The notes beneath the pieces were generated by a model that did no database searches, was not told where the DNA came from, and saw nothing but the letters and a program-made list of their open reading frames with translations. A DNA stretch of 64,000 nucleotides. Origin: Kitasatospora sp. NBC_01250. Its GTDB lineage: Bacteria; Actinomycetota; Actinomycetes; Streptomycetales; Streptomycetaceae. The translations under genes were made by a program, and so were the position numbers. The DNA is taken from NCBI RefSeq assembly GCF_036226465.1, contig NZ_CP108476.1, positions 6,696,001 through 6,760,000 on the forward strand, in the 5' to 3' direction. Below are positions 19,025 through 27,627 of this stretch, in pieces (positions within the stretch are counted from its first letter, which is position 1; every line of letters starts with the position of its first letter).

Positions 19025-19789
19025 ATGGGTGAGCTGGGCAATGCGGCGAGACCTGCCGCTGGGGCGGTGCGCACGGCCGCGCGGGTGCGGTGGTGGCAGG
19101 GCCCGCTGATCGGGTTCGACCTGGAGACCACCGGCACCGAGCCGGCCGAGTCACGGATCGTCACCGCCGCGCTGGTGGAGACGGTCGGCGGCGTGCCGGT
19201 GCGCACCACGCGCTGGCTGCTCGACCCCGGGGTGCCGATACCCGAGCAGGCCCGGGCGATCCACGGGATCAGCGACGAACAGGCCCGCACCCGGGGCCGC
19301 CCCGCGGGCGCCGCGGTGGAGGAGATCGCCGCCGCGCTCTGCGAGCGGCTGGCGCAGGGCACCCCGGTGGTGGCGTTCAACGCCCCCTTCGACCTCTCGC
19401 TGCTCGACGCCGAGCTGCGCCGCCACGGCCGGGTGGGCCTGGCCGAGCGGCTGGCCGGGCGACTGGTCGCGCCGGTGCTGGACGCGCTGGTGATCGACCG
19501 CGCGGTGGACCGCTACCGCAAGGGCTCGCGCGGTCTGCAACGGGTCTGCGAGGTCTACGGGGTGGAGCTGCTGGACGCCCACGACGCCGCCAGCGACGCA
19601 CTCGCGGCGGTCCGGGTGGCCGTCGCGCTGGGCGAGCGCTACCCGGCGCAGGTGGGGGAGTTGCCCCTGGCCGCGCTGCACGAGCAGCAGGTGCACTGGT
19701 ACCGGGAGTGGGCCGAGGGCCTGCAGGCCTGGCTGCGCAAGGGCAAGGACCCGCAGGCCGTGGTCGACGCCCGTTGGCCGATCCGGTGA
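19025..19789 (+). CDS. DnaQ-like 3'-5' exonuclease
   Basis: A 254-residue DEDD-family exonuclease. Exo I is GFDLETTGTEP near residues 30-40, Exo II is VVAFNAPFDLSLLDAEL, and Exo III is LLDAHDAASDALAAV, the D-E-D-H-x4-D set of the DnaQ/epsilon type. It stands alone rather than in a polymerase operon, so it may be a proofreading, repair or RNA-trimming nuclease. The ATG at 19025 is used because in-frame sequence upstream lies in the terminator region. Confidence 0.92.
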   Translation: MGELGNAARPAAGAVRTAARVRWWQGPLIGFDLETTGTEPAESRIVTAALVETVGGVPVRTTRWLLDPGVPIPEQARAIHGISDEQARTRGRPAGAAVEEIAAALCERLAQGTPVVAFNAPFDLSLLDAELRRHGRVGLAERLAGRLVAPVLDALVIDRAVDRYRKGSRGLQRVCEVYGVELLDAHDAASDALAAVRVAVALGERYPAQVGELPLAALHEQQVHWYREWAEGLQAWLRKGKDPQAVVDARWPIR

Positions 19790-19826
19790 GCTGAGCCGAC
19801 CTGGGCCGACCTGGGCCGACTCGGCG

Positions 19827-20819
19827 TCAGGCGGCGGGGAAGTCGAAGGTGTAGCCCTGCTGCACCAGCCAGGGGAGCAACTGCTGGAGGGCGGCCACGG
19901 TCTGGCTGCGGTCGCCGCCGCCGTCGTGCATCAGGATGATGCCGCCGGGGTGCAGCTCCTTCTTGACGTTGGCGATGATCGCCGGGACGCCGGGCTTGGA
20001 CCAGTCGCGGGTGTCGACCGTCCAGCCGAGCGGGCGCAGGCCGTCCTGGACGGCTATCTGGCGGTTGTCGGCGCTGAAGTCGCCGCCCGGCGCGCGGAAC
20101 CAGCTGACCTGGGTGCCCGGACCGCCGGCCGCGGTGATCATGTCCTTGGCCGCGTCGATCTCGTAGACCTGCTTGTCGTGCGAGAGCGTGTGCATCGGCT
20201 GCGGGTGGTGCACGGTGTGGTCGCACAGGCGGTGGCCGCCGGCCAGGATCTGCTTGACCAGGGCGGGGTTGGCGGTGGCCTGCGGGCCGATCTCGCAGAA
20301 GGTCGCCTTGGCGTGGTACTGGGCGAGCAGCGCCAGGACCTGGCCGGTGGCCTTGCCGGGGCCGTCGTCGAAGGTGAGCGCGACGGTCCGGCCGCCGGTG
20401 GCGGTCGCGTAGGAGATCGAGGAACCGGGCGCGTCCTTCGCGGGCACCGGTGCGCCCGCGGTGGTCGCCGGGGCCGGCGAGGCGGGGGTGCTCGCGGCCG
20501 CGCTCGGCGTCCGGCCCGCTGCCGCGCCCGGCGTCGTGCTCGCCGCCCTGCTCGGTGTCGGGGTCGGTGTCGCTGCCGCGCTCGGGGTCGTGGTCGGGCT
20601 CGCTGCCGTGGTCGGGCTCGTGCTCGCCACCACGGTCGGGGCCGCGCCCGCGCTCGTGCTCGGGGCGGCGGTCAGCGTCACGCTCGGATGTGCCCGGTCC
20701 GCCGACGTGGTCGCGCCCGATGAACTCCCGCACGCGCAGGCGAGCGCGAGGGTGAGGATCGCGGCGCAGCCGCCGGCGGCGCGGCGGAGCAGAGTGCGGT
20801 GGGTGCCGGGAACGGGCAT
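19827..20819 (-). CDS. secreted polysaccharide deacetylase (NodB domain, CE4)
   Basis: A 330-residue exported protein. The N-terminus has RTLLRR and a hydrophobic segment ending LALACACGSS, which is lipobox-like, so it is probably a lipoprotein. A long Thr/Pro/Ser/Ala linker (about residues 35-130) spans the cell wall. The catalytic domain shows VALTFDDGPGKAT (CE4 motif 1), HTVHHPQPMHTL (motif 2, H-x3-H), WFRAPGGDFS (motif 3), DTRDWSKPG (motif 4) and IILMHDGGGDR (motif 5). It should deacetylate peptidoglycan or another GlcNAc polymer at the cell surface. An ACA-like tandem GCCGACCTGG repeat lies just beyond its stop. Confidence 0.94.
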   Translation of the reverse strand: MPVPGTHRTLLRRAAGGCAAILTLALACACGSSSGATTSADRAHPSVTLTAAPSTSAGAAPTVVASTSPTTAASPTTTPSAAATPTPTPSRAASTTPGAAAGRTPSAAASTPASPAPATTAGAPVPAKDAPGSSISYATATGGRTVALTFDDGPGKATGQVLALLAQYHAKATFCEIGPQATANPALVKQILAGGHRLCDHTVHHPQPMHTLSHDKQVYEIDAAKDMITAAGGPGTQVSWFRAPGGDFSADNRQIAVQDGLRPLGWTVDTRDWSKPGVPAIIANVKKELHPGGIILMHDGGGDRSQTVAALQQLLPWLVQQGYTFDFPAA

Positions 20820-21016
20820 GCGGCAACTCCTGACGTGGACCAGCCGCCCCCGGGTGGTCGCGGCTGTTCCCTACGACGATGGCCGCCGATCAGGCAGTTC
20901 CGAAATGATGAAAGCATCTTGAGACAAATCTCACCGAAGCCTGGGAGTCCGTTTCAGTGCTCCGCGGGCGCCCCGCTCCGGCTCGGGCCCTCCTGCGGCT
21001 CGGGCCCCGGCCCGGC

Positions 21017-21952
21017 TCAGAACGCGAACCAGCGCACCGCCGCGTCCCCCTCCCGCAGCGAGGCCACCCGGCGCCGGAACTCCGCCAGCGCCGCCGCACT
21101 GCCCGGCACCTGCTGCGCCACCCACGCCGCGCTGGCCGTCTCCCGGGCCCCGCGCAGCACCGCGCAGCCGTCCCAGTCCCGCACGTCCCAGCCGTAGGCG
21201 CGGGTGAAGGCGAGGTACTCCTGCTCCGGCACGCCGTACCGGTCGCAGCTGAGCGCCAGCGTCACCAGGTCGTGCTCGCGCAGGTCGTCGCAGACGTACT
21301 CCAGGTCCAGCAGCACCGGCCCGTGCGGGCCGACGTGGACATTGCGCGGCAGCGCGTCGCCGTGGATCACACCGGGCGGCAGCGCCGGGCTCAGCGTCTC
21401 GAGGGCGGCGGCCAGCTCGGTGCGGCGCTCCAGCAGGAACGCGGCGTCGTCCGGGTCGAGATGGCCCTCGGCGGTGCGCAGCCAGTGCTCGACGGGGGCC
21501 AACAGGTCCCGGCGCGGCAGCGGTTCGCCCGGCGGCGCCAGCCCGGCGGACCCGGGCAGTTCGTGCAGCGCGCGCAGCAGCGGCGCGAGGTCGGCGGTGC
21601 CCGCCGGGCGAACCGCCGGGGCCAACTGCTGCCAGAAGGTGACCGGGTGCCCGTCGGCGGTCACCACCGCCTCGCGCTGGGCCGGCACCAGGGAGTCGGC
21701 GGGCCGCACCACCGGGATGCCCGCGTCGTCCAGCCCGCGGGCGACGGCCAGTTCGCGCGCCGCCCGGGCCCGCAGCGCGGGCTCCCGGCCCACCTTGGCC
21801 ACCAGCGCCAGGTCGTCGAGCCCGAAGACGGCGTTCTCCCCCAGGGCCAGCAGCCGCCCGGTCCCACCCGGGATGCCCGCGGCGGCGCGGGCCCGGGCGA
21901 GCAGTGCGCGGGCCCGGGCTTCGGTGAAGGGGGACGACGAGAGGGAGACCAT
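21017..21952 (-). CDS. aminoglycoside phosphotransferase (APH)-family protein
   Basis: A 311-residue kinase-fold protein. The N-lobe has GENAVFGL and LVAKVG (ATP-binding Lys), and the catalytic loop is VIHGDALPRNV followed by the metal-binding VLLDLEYVCDDLREHDL. The family includes antibiotic kinases, choline and fructosamine kinases and macrolide phosphotransferases. Proteins of this type are often housekeeping in streptomycetes, so resistance should not be assumed. The DFE-type motif is DLE here, acceptable for the family. It lies downstream of the MMPL gene on the same strand with a 68-bp gap. Confidence 0.88.
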   Translation of the reverse strand: MVSLSSSPFTEARARALLARARAAAGIPGGTGRLLALGENAVFGLDDLALVAKVGREPALRARAARELAVARGLDDAGIPVVRPADSLVPAQREAVVTADGHPVTFWQQLAPAVRPAGTADLAPLLRALHELPGSAGLAPPGEPLPRRDLLAPVEHWLRTAEGHLDPDDAAFLLERRTELAAALETLSPALPPGVIHGDALPRNVHVGPHGPVLLDLEYVCDDLREHDLVTLALSCDRYGVPEQEYLAFTRAYGWDVRDWDGCAVLRGARETASAAWVAQQVPGSAAALAEFRRRVASLREGDAAVRWFAF

Positions 21953-22020
21953 GGCCGAAACCTACCGGTCGACCCCGGGGGCGGAGGTCGACCGGCAGGC
22001 CACCGGCAGCAGGTCGGGGC

Positions 22021-24288
22021 TCAGACCACGACCCGTCGGTGCCGCGGGCCCTCCGCCACCGCGGCCGGCACCGGAGCCGCCGGCTCGCTGTGCGACAGGT
22101 CCGGCAGCCAGGACAGCCAGCGCGGCAGGTACCAGTTGCGCTCGCCGAGCAGGCTCATCACCGAGGGCAGCAGCACGCCGCGGATCACCGTCGCGTCCAC
22201 CAGCACCGCGACCGCCAGGCCCACGCCCATCTGCTTCATCGACTGCATCGACAGGGTTCCGAAGACCGCGAAGACCGCGACCATGATGATCGCCGCGCTG
22301 CTGACCACCCCGGCCGTCGAGCGGATGCCGTGCGAGACCGCGGCCCGGGTGGGCAGGCCCCGGTCGTGCGCCTCCTTGATCCGGGAGACCACGAAGACGT
22401 GGTAGTCCATGCTCAGTCCGAAGAGGATCACGAAGAGGAAGAGCGGCACCCAGGACTCCACCGCGCCCACCCCGGCCGTGCCGAGCAGCGAGGCGCCCAC
22501 GCCGTGCTGGAAGACCAGGGTCAGCACCCCGTACGCGGCGCCCACCGAGAGCAGGTTGAGCAGCACCGCGGTGATCGCGATCCCCAGCGAGCGGAACGAG
22601 GCGAGCATCAGCAGGAAGGCGAAGAGCACCACGAAGGCGAAGACCGGGAGCATGCTGCCGGTCATCTGCCGGTTGAAGTCGTAGGAGCCGGCGGTCTGTC
22701 CGGCCACCGGAGCCTGGGTGCCGGGGACCTTGAGCAGCGTGTCCGGCACCACGTCCTGGCGCAGCGTCCGCAGTGCGGCGGTGCTGGTCGCGTCGTTGCC
22801 GCTGCCGTTGAGCGGAACGTCGATGGTGGCGACGTTCTGTGCGGCGTACCGGGTGATCTCGATCGGGCCGTGCATCCGGCCGGTGGCCAGCGCCCGGGTC
22901 TGGAAGTCGGCCAGCGCCTGCGTCATCGCGGGGGAGGACAGGTCGGCGGCCTTGACCACCACGGTGGCCGGCGCGGGGCTGCCGGGGAAGGCGGCCTCGA
23001 TCTGCTCGGAGGTGCGCACCAGCGCGTTGCCCTGGGGCAGCATCTGCTGGAAGGTGAGGTTGGCGGTGTGCATGGTCAGCAGCGGGGCCGCCAGTGCGAG
23101 CAGCAGGCCGCCGGCCAGGACGGCCGCCACCAGCGGGAAGCGCAGCACCGGGGTCAGCACGGCGTTCCAGATCCGGCTGCCGCCGCTCGGGTCTGTGGCC
23201 CCCCGGCGGCGCAGCAGCGGCACCCGGCCCTTCTCGACCCGGTCGCCGAGCATCGACAGCAGCGCGGGCAGCACGGTGAGCGAGCCGAGCACGGCGGTGA
23301 CCACCACCACGATGGTCGCGTAGGACATCGCCTGGAAGTCGGCGATCCCGGTGAGGAACATCCCGGCCATCGCGACCACCACGGTGACCCCGGAGACCAG
23401 CACCGCCCGGCCCGAGGTGGCGGCGGCCACCGCCAGCGCATCGGCCGCGCTGCGCCCGGCCGCCCGCTCCTCGCGTTCGCGGCGCAGGTAGAAGAGGCAG
23501 TAGTCGACCCCGACGGCCAGGCCCACCAGCAGCATCACCGAGCCGGCGTCGTCGCTGGTGTGCAGGAAGGAACTGCTCAGCGCGACCAGCCCACCGGCCG
23601 CGACGAACGCGGTGAGCGCCAGCCCCACCGGCAGCACGGCGGCGACCACCGCGCCGAAGGCGATCAGCAGGATGCCCAGCGCGAGCGGCACGGCCGTCCA
23701 CTCGGCGCGGGCGAAGTCGTGGCCGAACTGGTCGGCGAACCACTTGTTCGAGCTCGCGTCGCCGAACTCCGCGACGGTGAAGGAGCGGTCGCCGCGCTGG
23801 ATCGCGGCCACCGCGTCGAGCGGCGCGGTCACGTTCACGGTGGCCTGGTCGCTGTCGCCGACCACGGTGAACCGGACCAGCGCGGAGTGCCGGTCGGCGG
23901 AGATCGCCTTGCTGTCGTAGGGCGAGCGCAGGTCGGTGGTCCGGCCGGTGGCCTCGACGGCGGCGACCACCTGGCCGACCTCGGCCCGGAAGGCCGGGGC
24001 GTCGGCGGTCAGCGTGGCGCTCTGCACCAGGACGCTCTCGCCGGACGGGGGCTTGAGCCCCGCCTGGTCCAGGATCCGGGCGGCCTGGGCCACCTGTCCC
24101 GGCATGGACTCGGCATCGGTCACCTTGTGGCTGCCCGCCGCGCCGCCCAGGTAGGCGGCCAGGACGACGAAGAGCAGCCAGCCGAAGACGGCGGTCCTGC
24201 GGTGGCGGGCGCTCCAGGCGCCCATGGCGGCGGCGAAGCCGGTTCTGGGACGGGCTGCGGGCATGGCCGGGACGGGTGTGGCTGGCAC
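22021..24288 (-). CDS. MMPL-family RND transporter
   Basis: A 755-residue exporter. After a short cytoplasmic N-terminus, helix 1 (RRTAVFGWLLFVVLAAYL) leads to the first extracytoplasmic domain, then a helix block with VGVDYCLFYLRREREER, a second domain, and a second block with LFGLSMDYHVFVVSRIKEAHDRG. These twin D-Y motifs carry the proton-relay aspartates. It is divergent from a second MMPL gene across a 484-bp control region full of palindromes. The substrate is probably a hydrophobic or amphiphilic molecule but cannot be named. Confidence 0.94.
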   Translation of the reverse strand: MPATPVPAMPAARPRTGFAAAMGAWSARHRRTAVFGWLLFVVLAAYLGGAAGSHKVTDAESMPGQVAQAARILDQAGLKPPSGESVLVQSATLTADAPAFRAEVGQVVAAVEATGRTTDLRSPYDSKAISADRHSALVRFTVVGDSDQATVNVTAPLDAVAAIQRGDRSFTVAEFGDASSNKWFADQFGHDFARAEWTAVPLALGILLIAFGAVVAAVLPVGLALTAFVAAGGLVALSSSFLHTSDDAGSVMLLVGLAVGVDYCLFYLRREREERAAGRSAADALAVAAATSGRAVLVSGVTVVVAMAGMFLTGIADFQAMSYATIVVVVTAVLGSLTVLPALLSMLGDRVEKGRVPLLRRRGATDPSGGSRIWNAVLTPVLRFPLVAAVLAGGLLLALAAPLLTMHTANLTFQQMLPQGNALVRTSEQIEAAFPGSPAPATVVVKAADLSSPAMTQALADFQTRALATGRMHGPIEITRYAAQNVATIDVPLNGSGNDATSTAALRTLRQDVVPDTLLKVPGTQAPVAGQTAGSYDFNRQMTGSMLPVFAFVVLFAFLLMLASFRSLGIAITAVLLNLLSVGAAYGVLTLVFQHGVGASLLGTAGVGAVESWVPLFLFVILFGLSMDYHVFVVSRIKEAHDRGLPTRAAVSHGIRSTAGVVSSAAIIMVAVFAVFGTLSMQSMKQMGVGLAVAVLVDATVIRGVLLPSVMSLLGERNWYLPRWLSWLPDLSHSEPAAPVPAAVAEGPRHRRVVV

Positions 24289-24439
24289 GGGTGGACTCCC
24301 CCTGGGACGCGGCGGTGCGGCCCGCCGGCGTGACGGCCCGGGGCTGCTCCCGGGCTCACAACTGACCCTAGGGACGGGCGCGTTGCCGGAGAATGCGGCC
24401 AGCGGGCCCGGTGACCCTGGGAGTGGCCTCAGGGTCGGG

Positions 24440-24457
24440 GGTGGGGTTTACCCCACC
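24440..24457. promoter_or_regulatory. 18-bp palindrome upstream of MMPL gene
   Basis: GGTGGGGTTTACCCCACC has perfect 8-bp arms around two bases. It is 152 bp upstream of the minus-strand MMPL start and may be its operator. GGGG/CCCC arms occur in sites of some metal-sensing and stress regulators, but I cannot assign one. Confidence 0.5.
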
Positions 24458-24618
24458 ATGCCCTCCGACCTGGGTACGGGCGGAAGTCCACCCTGAGGGG
24501 GAGGGATCTCCACCCGGGGGACGAGGTACGGGCGGGGGGTGACCCGTCAGGATGGTGCGGGGCCGTTGGAAGGCCCCGAGGGGGTACTCAGCCGAGGCTG
24601 TCGGTCCACGGGGGGCTG

Positions 24619-24668
24619 CTAACCGGCCGGCTAGTAAGTTCTCGTATGATGCTTCCTCCAGTACTTAC
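24619..24668 (+). promoter_or_regulatory. promoter and repressor-type operator of the second MMPL gene
   Basis: CTAACCGGCCGGCTAG (24619-24634) is symmetric except for one base pair. It overlaps the region where the -35 element of a promoter with -10 TATGAT (24645-24650) would lie. GTAAGT (24634-24639) and ACTTAC (24663-24668) form a second inverted repeat around the -10. The combination fits a TetR-type repressor blocking RNA polymerase. Confidence 0.55.
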
Positions 24669-24772
24669 CTGCCGACCGGCTAATGACCGACGAGGTCTCA
24701 GCCGTCTCAGCCGTCGCCCAACGTCCCGTCCCCCAAGGGCTGCGGTGAACCATGCCAGGAGGCATCGCAAGC

Positions 24773-26935
24773 ATGTTCCACCGAATCGGACAATTCGTCG
24801 TCAAGCGTGCCTGGTGGGTGATAGTCGCCTGGCTCGTCGCTGCCGTCGCGATCTCCGTGACAGCCCCCAAGTTGGCCTCCTCGGACGACGAGAGCGACTT
24901 CCTGCCCCGCCACTACGAGTCCATCGTGGCCGCGGACCTGCAGCAGAAGGCCTTCCCGTCGGCGTTCACGCCGAGCGCGATGCTGCTCTTCCAGCGCACC
25001 GACGGCAGCCAGCTGACCGCGGACGACAAGGCCACGATGACCAAGGTCACCGACGGGCTGACGGCCGAGCACATCCCGTACGTCTCCGCCGTCGTCCCGG
25101 TCAGCGACCAGTCGATGTCGAAGGACGGCAAGTACGCGCTGTCCCTGATCGGCTACACCAAGGACGCACCGCAGTCCAACACCGACACCGCGAAGAAGCT
25201 GCGCGCCGACGCCAAGACGCTGGCCGGCAACAGCAACCTGAAGGTGCAACTCGGCGGCCAGGCGGCGCAGAGCCTCGACCAGTCGGACTCGTCCAACACG
25301 GCCGACGCGCTGATCTTCCTGGGCAGCTTCCTGCTGATCGTGCTGATCCTCGCGATCATCTTCCGCAGTGCGATCATCTCGATCCTGCCGCTGATCCTGA
25401 TCATGGCCGTGATCATGCCGACCAGCAACGCGTTGATCGCGGACGCGACCAAGCTGTTCGGCCTCAAGGCCAACAGCACCATGTCGGCCATCCTGATCGT
25501 GGTGCTGCTCGGGGTCGGCACGGACTACTTCCTCTTCCTGATGTTCCGCTACCGGGAGCGGCTGCGGGCCGGTGAGCCGCGCAAGGAGGCCATGGTCAAT
25601 GCGATCGGCCGGGTCGGCGAGGCGATCGCCTCCGCGGCCGGTGCGGTCACCGTCGCCTTCGCGGTGCTGATCCTCTCCAGCCTCGGACTCTTCAAGGCGA
25701 TCGGCCCGGCCCTGGCCATCGCCGTCGTCACCACCGCGATCGCCTCGATCACCCTGGTGCCGGCCGTGCTCTCGGTGATCCCGGAGAAGGCGCTCTTCTG
25801 GCCCGGCAAGAAGTGGCGCGTGGAGAAGCCGGGGGCCCGGTTCGCCGCGCTCGGCCGGATGACCCAGCGCCGTCCCGGCCTGGTCGCAGCCGTCTCCGGC
25901 GGCTTCCTGATCCTGCTGACCCTCTGCTCGCTCGGCTACAAGGGCACCTTCGACCTGGCCGGCAGCTCGATGCCGAAGACGGCCGAGTCGATGGTGGTCC
26001 AGAACGCCGTGATGTCGGAGTTCTCGGCCGGTGCCGCCGACCCCTCGCAGGTCTTCGTCACCTCCACCAACGGCGCCCCGCTGGACAAGTCGACCTTCTC
26101 GGCCTACACGGACGCGCTCAAGGGGGTCAAGGGCGTCGCCGACGTCGGCGCGCAGCCCGCGCTGAGCAAGGACGGCCTGACCGCCGACTTCACCGTGACG
26201 CTCAAGGACAACCCGGCCTCCAACGCGGCCATCGACACCATGGACGGGCTGCGCTCCACCGCGCACTCCGCGGCGCCCGCGGGCACCAAGGCCGTGGTCG
26301 GCGGCCAGACGGCCGTCGAGGCGGACATCAACGCCGCCATGGACCACGACTACAAGACGGTCTTCCCGATCGCCGCGGTCCTGATCATGGTCATCCTGGG
26401 CCTGCTGCTGCGCAGCGTGGTGGCCCCGTGGTACCTGATGGCCTCGGTGGGCCTCGGCTTCGGTGCGACCCTGGGCGCCACCAGCATGGTGTTCCAGAAG
26501 CTCGACAACCAGTCCGGCCTGATGTTCATGCTGCCGATCTTCATCTACCTCTTCGTGGTGGCGATCGGTACCGACTACAACATCCTGATGATCGCCCGCC
26601 TGCGGGAGGAGGCCCGCGAGGGCCGCAACCCGCGCGAGGCGGCCTACGAGGCGATCAAGCACGGCGGTCCGACCGTGGCCTCGGCCGGCTCGATCCTGGC
26701 GGCCTCCTTCGCCACCTTCATGCTGGCGGGCAACGTGCTCTTCAGCGAGATCGGCTTCTCGATCGCCTTCGGCATCGCGCTGTCGGCCTTCGTGATGGCG
26801 ATGTTCTTCACCCCGGCGCTCACCGCGCTGCTCGGCCGCAAGGCCTGGTGGCCCGGCCACCAGGAGCCGGCGCCGGTCGCGCCCGGCGAGTGGACCGAGC
26901 GTGACGAACTGGTGACGGCTCGCTACCCCAAGTAG
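24773..26935 (+). CDS. MMPL-family RND transporter
   Basis: A 720-residue exporter when read from the ATG at 24773, which has AGGAGG ten bases before it; an in-frame ATG at 24752 lacks such a site. Helix 1 is VVKRAWWVIVAWLVAAVAI. The first motif is GVGTDYFLFLMFRYRERLRAGE and the second VAIGTDYNILMIARLREEAREG, both with the GTDYxxxL form found in the YdgH/YdfJ-like MMPL branch rather than the SIDY/SMDY form of the other two MMPL proteins in this window. The substrate is unknown. A hairpin terminator follows. Confidence 0.94.
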   Translation: MFHRIGQFVVKRAWWVIVAWLVAAVAISVTAPKLASSDDESDFLPRHYESIVAADLQQKAFPSAFTPSAMLLFQRTDGSQLTADDKATMTKVTDGLTAEHIPYVSAVVPVSDQSMSKDGKYALSLIGYTKDAPQSNTDTAKKLRADAKTLAGNSNLKVQLGGQAAQSLDQSDSSNTADALIFLGSFLLIVLILAIIFRSAIISILPLILIMAVIMPTSNALIADATKLFGLKANSTMSAILIVVLLGVGTDYFLFLMFRYRERLRAGEPRKEAMVNAIGRVGEAIASAAGAVTVAFAVLILSSLGLFKAIGPALAIAVVTTAIASITLVPAVLSVIPEKALFWPGKKWRVEKPGARFAALGRMTQRRPGLVAAVSGGFLILLTLCSLGYKGTFDLAGSSMPKTAESMVVQNAVMSEFSAGAADPSQVFVTSTNGAPLDKSTFSAYTDALKGVKGVADVGAQPALSKDGLTADFTVTLKDNPASNAAIDTMDGLRSTAHSAAPAGTKAVVGGQTAVEADINAAMDHDYKTVFPIAAVLIMVILGLLLRSVVAPWYLMASVGLGFGATLGATSMVFQKLDNQSGLMFMLPIFIYLFVVAIGTDYNILMIARLREEAREGRNPREAAYEAIKHGGPTVASAGSILAASFATFMLAGNVLFSEIGFSIAFGIALSAFVMAMFFTPALTALLGRKAWWPGHQEPAPVAPGEWTERDELVTARYPK

Positions 26936-26964
26936 CACGGCACCGACACGTCAGCCGTGCGTCA

Positions 26965-27001
26965 CGGGCCGTTCCCGGGGACTTTCCCCGGGGGCGGCCC
27001 G
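26965..27001 (+). terminator. two-part hairpin terminator after MMPL gene
   Basis: CGGGCCG/CGGCCCG outer arms (26965-26971 and 26995-27001) enclose an 8-bp inner stem (26974-26981 with 26985-26992) with a CTT loop. It begins 30 bp beyond the stop. Confidence 0.75.
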
Positions 27002-27095
27002 GCTGTCGTGGGGGCCGCCGCCACGGGGTGCGCCCGAGGTGCGGACGACGTGACGTAGGCGGAAAATAACCCGATCATCTGCGGTGCTCCCGTGC

Positions 27096-27263
27096 TACAG
27101 TCGAGTCAGTTGCAGTTTTGGTTCCCATGAACGTTTGTGTGCGCCTGCTGGTTCAACCAACAGGCGCATTTGTTTTGTCCGGTGTCATCTCCGGATGGGG
27201 ATCGCGGCTACGCGAGGTCCACGAGGTGTGGTCTCGTTGCCCCAGTATTTAGAGGAGACGGTT
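27096..27263 (+). promoter_or_regulatory. cold-shock gene promoter and long 5' leader
   Basis: A -10-like TACAGT at 27096-27101 sits about 165 bp before the csp ATG, so the mRNA has a long leader, as is usual for cold-shock genes. The leader contains the terminator-like hairpin described separately and ends with AGAGGAGA before the start codon. No clear -35 is visible. Confidence 0.55.
27141..27179 (+). terminator. terminator-like hairpin inside the csp leader (possible attenuator)
   Basis: GCGCCTG (27141-27147) pairs with CAGGCGC (27161-27167); after one mismatch TGG pairs with CCA around a TTCAA loop. A T-rich tract ATTTGTTTTGT follows at once (27168-27178). A textbook intrinsic terminator between promoter and gene suggests conditional read-through. 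Factor or temperature control is inferred. Confidence 0.7.
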
Positions 27264-27467
27264 ATGGCTACCGGCACCGTGAAGTGGTTCAACAGCGAAA
27301 AGGGCTTCGGCTTCATCGAGCAGGAGGGTGGCGGCCCGGACGTGTTCGCCCACTACTCCAACATCAACGCCAACGGCTTCCGCGAGCTCGTCGAGGGCCA
27401 GCACGTTGAGTTCGACGTCACCCAGGGCCAGAAGGGCCCGCAGGCCGAGAACATCCGCGTCATCTGA
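27264..27467 (+). CDS. cold-shock protein, CspA family
   Basis: A 67-residue single cold-shock domain. RNP1 (KGFGFIEQ) and RNP2 (VFAHYS in place of the usual VFVHFS) are intact, with MATGTVKWFNSEKGFGF at the start and GPQAENIRVI at the end. Such proteins bind single-stranded RNA and DNA and melt secondary structure in the cytoplasm. The AGAGGAG ribosome-binding site is strong. A DEAD-box helicase gene follows, a common pairing of RNA-remodelling functions. Confidence 0.97.
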   Translation: MATGTVKWFNSEKGFGFIEQEGGGPDVFAHYSNINANGFRELVEGQHVEFDVTQGQKGPQAENIRVI

Positions 27468-27500
27468 CGTTTCCGGCACTGCTGGATTCGCACGACGCAG

Positions 27501-27532
27501 CGAAGGCCCGTACCGCACGGTGCGGGCCTTCG
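27501..27532 (+). terminator. terminator between csp and helicase genes
   Basis: CGAAGGCCCGTACC pairs with GGTGCGGGCCTTCG in a 14-bp stem containing one T-G wobble and a GCAC loop. It is 33 bp past the csp stop, so the helicase 95 bp further on depends on read-through or its own promoter. Confidence 0.78.
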
Positions 27533-27627
27533 CCCATGTCGCCCAACGGCCGGGGCGGCGCTCTCCACTCCTGGCGGCCGACCCATGGGTCACCCCTCGA
27601 CGGTGACCGCTAGGACGGAGTACTCGT

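Larger units (their letters stand above)
24289..24772. promoter_or_regulatory. control region between two divergent MMPL genes
   Basis: No gene is seen in this 484-bp stretch. It holds several symmetric elements: GACCCTG/CAGGGTC arms at about 24413-24435, the 18-bp palindrome at 24440-24457, a near-palindrome at 24619-24634, and GTAAGT/ACTTAC arms around a -10-like TATGAT (24645-24650). Two promoters pointing apart are expected here. No regulator gene is adjacent, so the binding proteins are encoded elsewhere. Confidence 0.5.

Noticed and set aside
20450..20720. Apparent repetitive DNA with GTGCTCG/GTCGGG-like units
   Set aside because: It encodes the Thr/Pro/Ser/Ala cell-wall linker of the polysaccharide deacetylase and needs no other explanation.
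21017..21952. Aminoglycoside resistance gene
   Set aside because: Only the general kinase-fold family can be seen. Such genes are common housekeeping members in streptomycetes and no resistance context is present.
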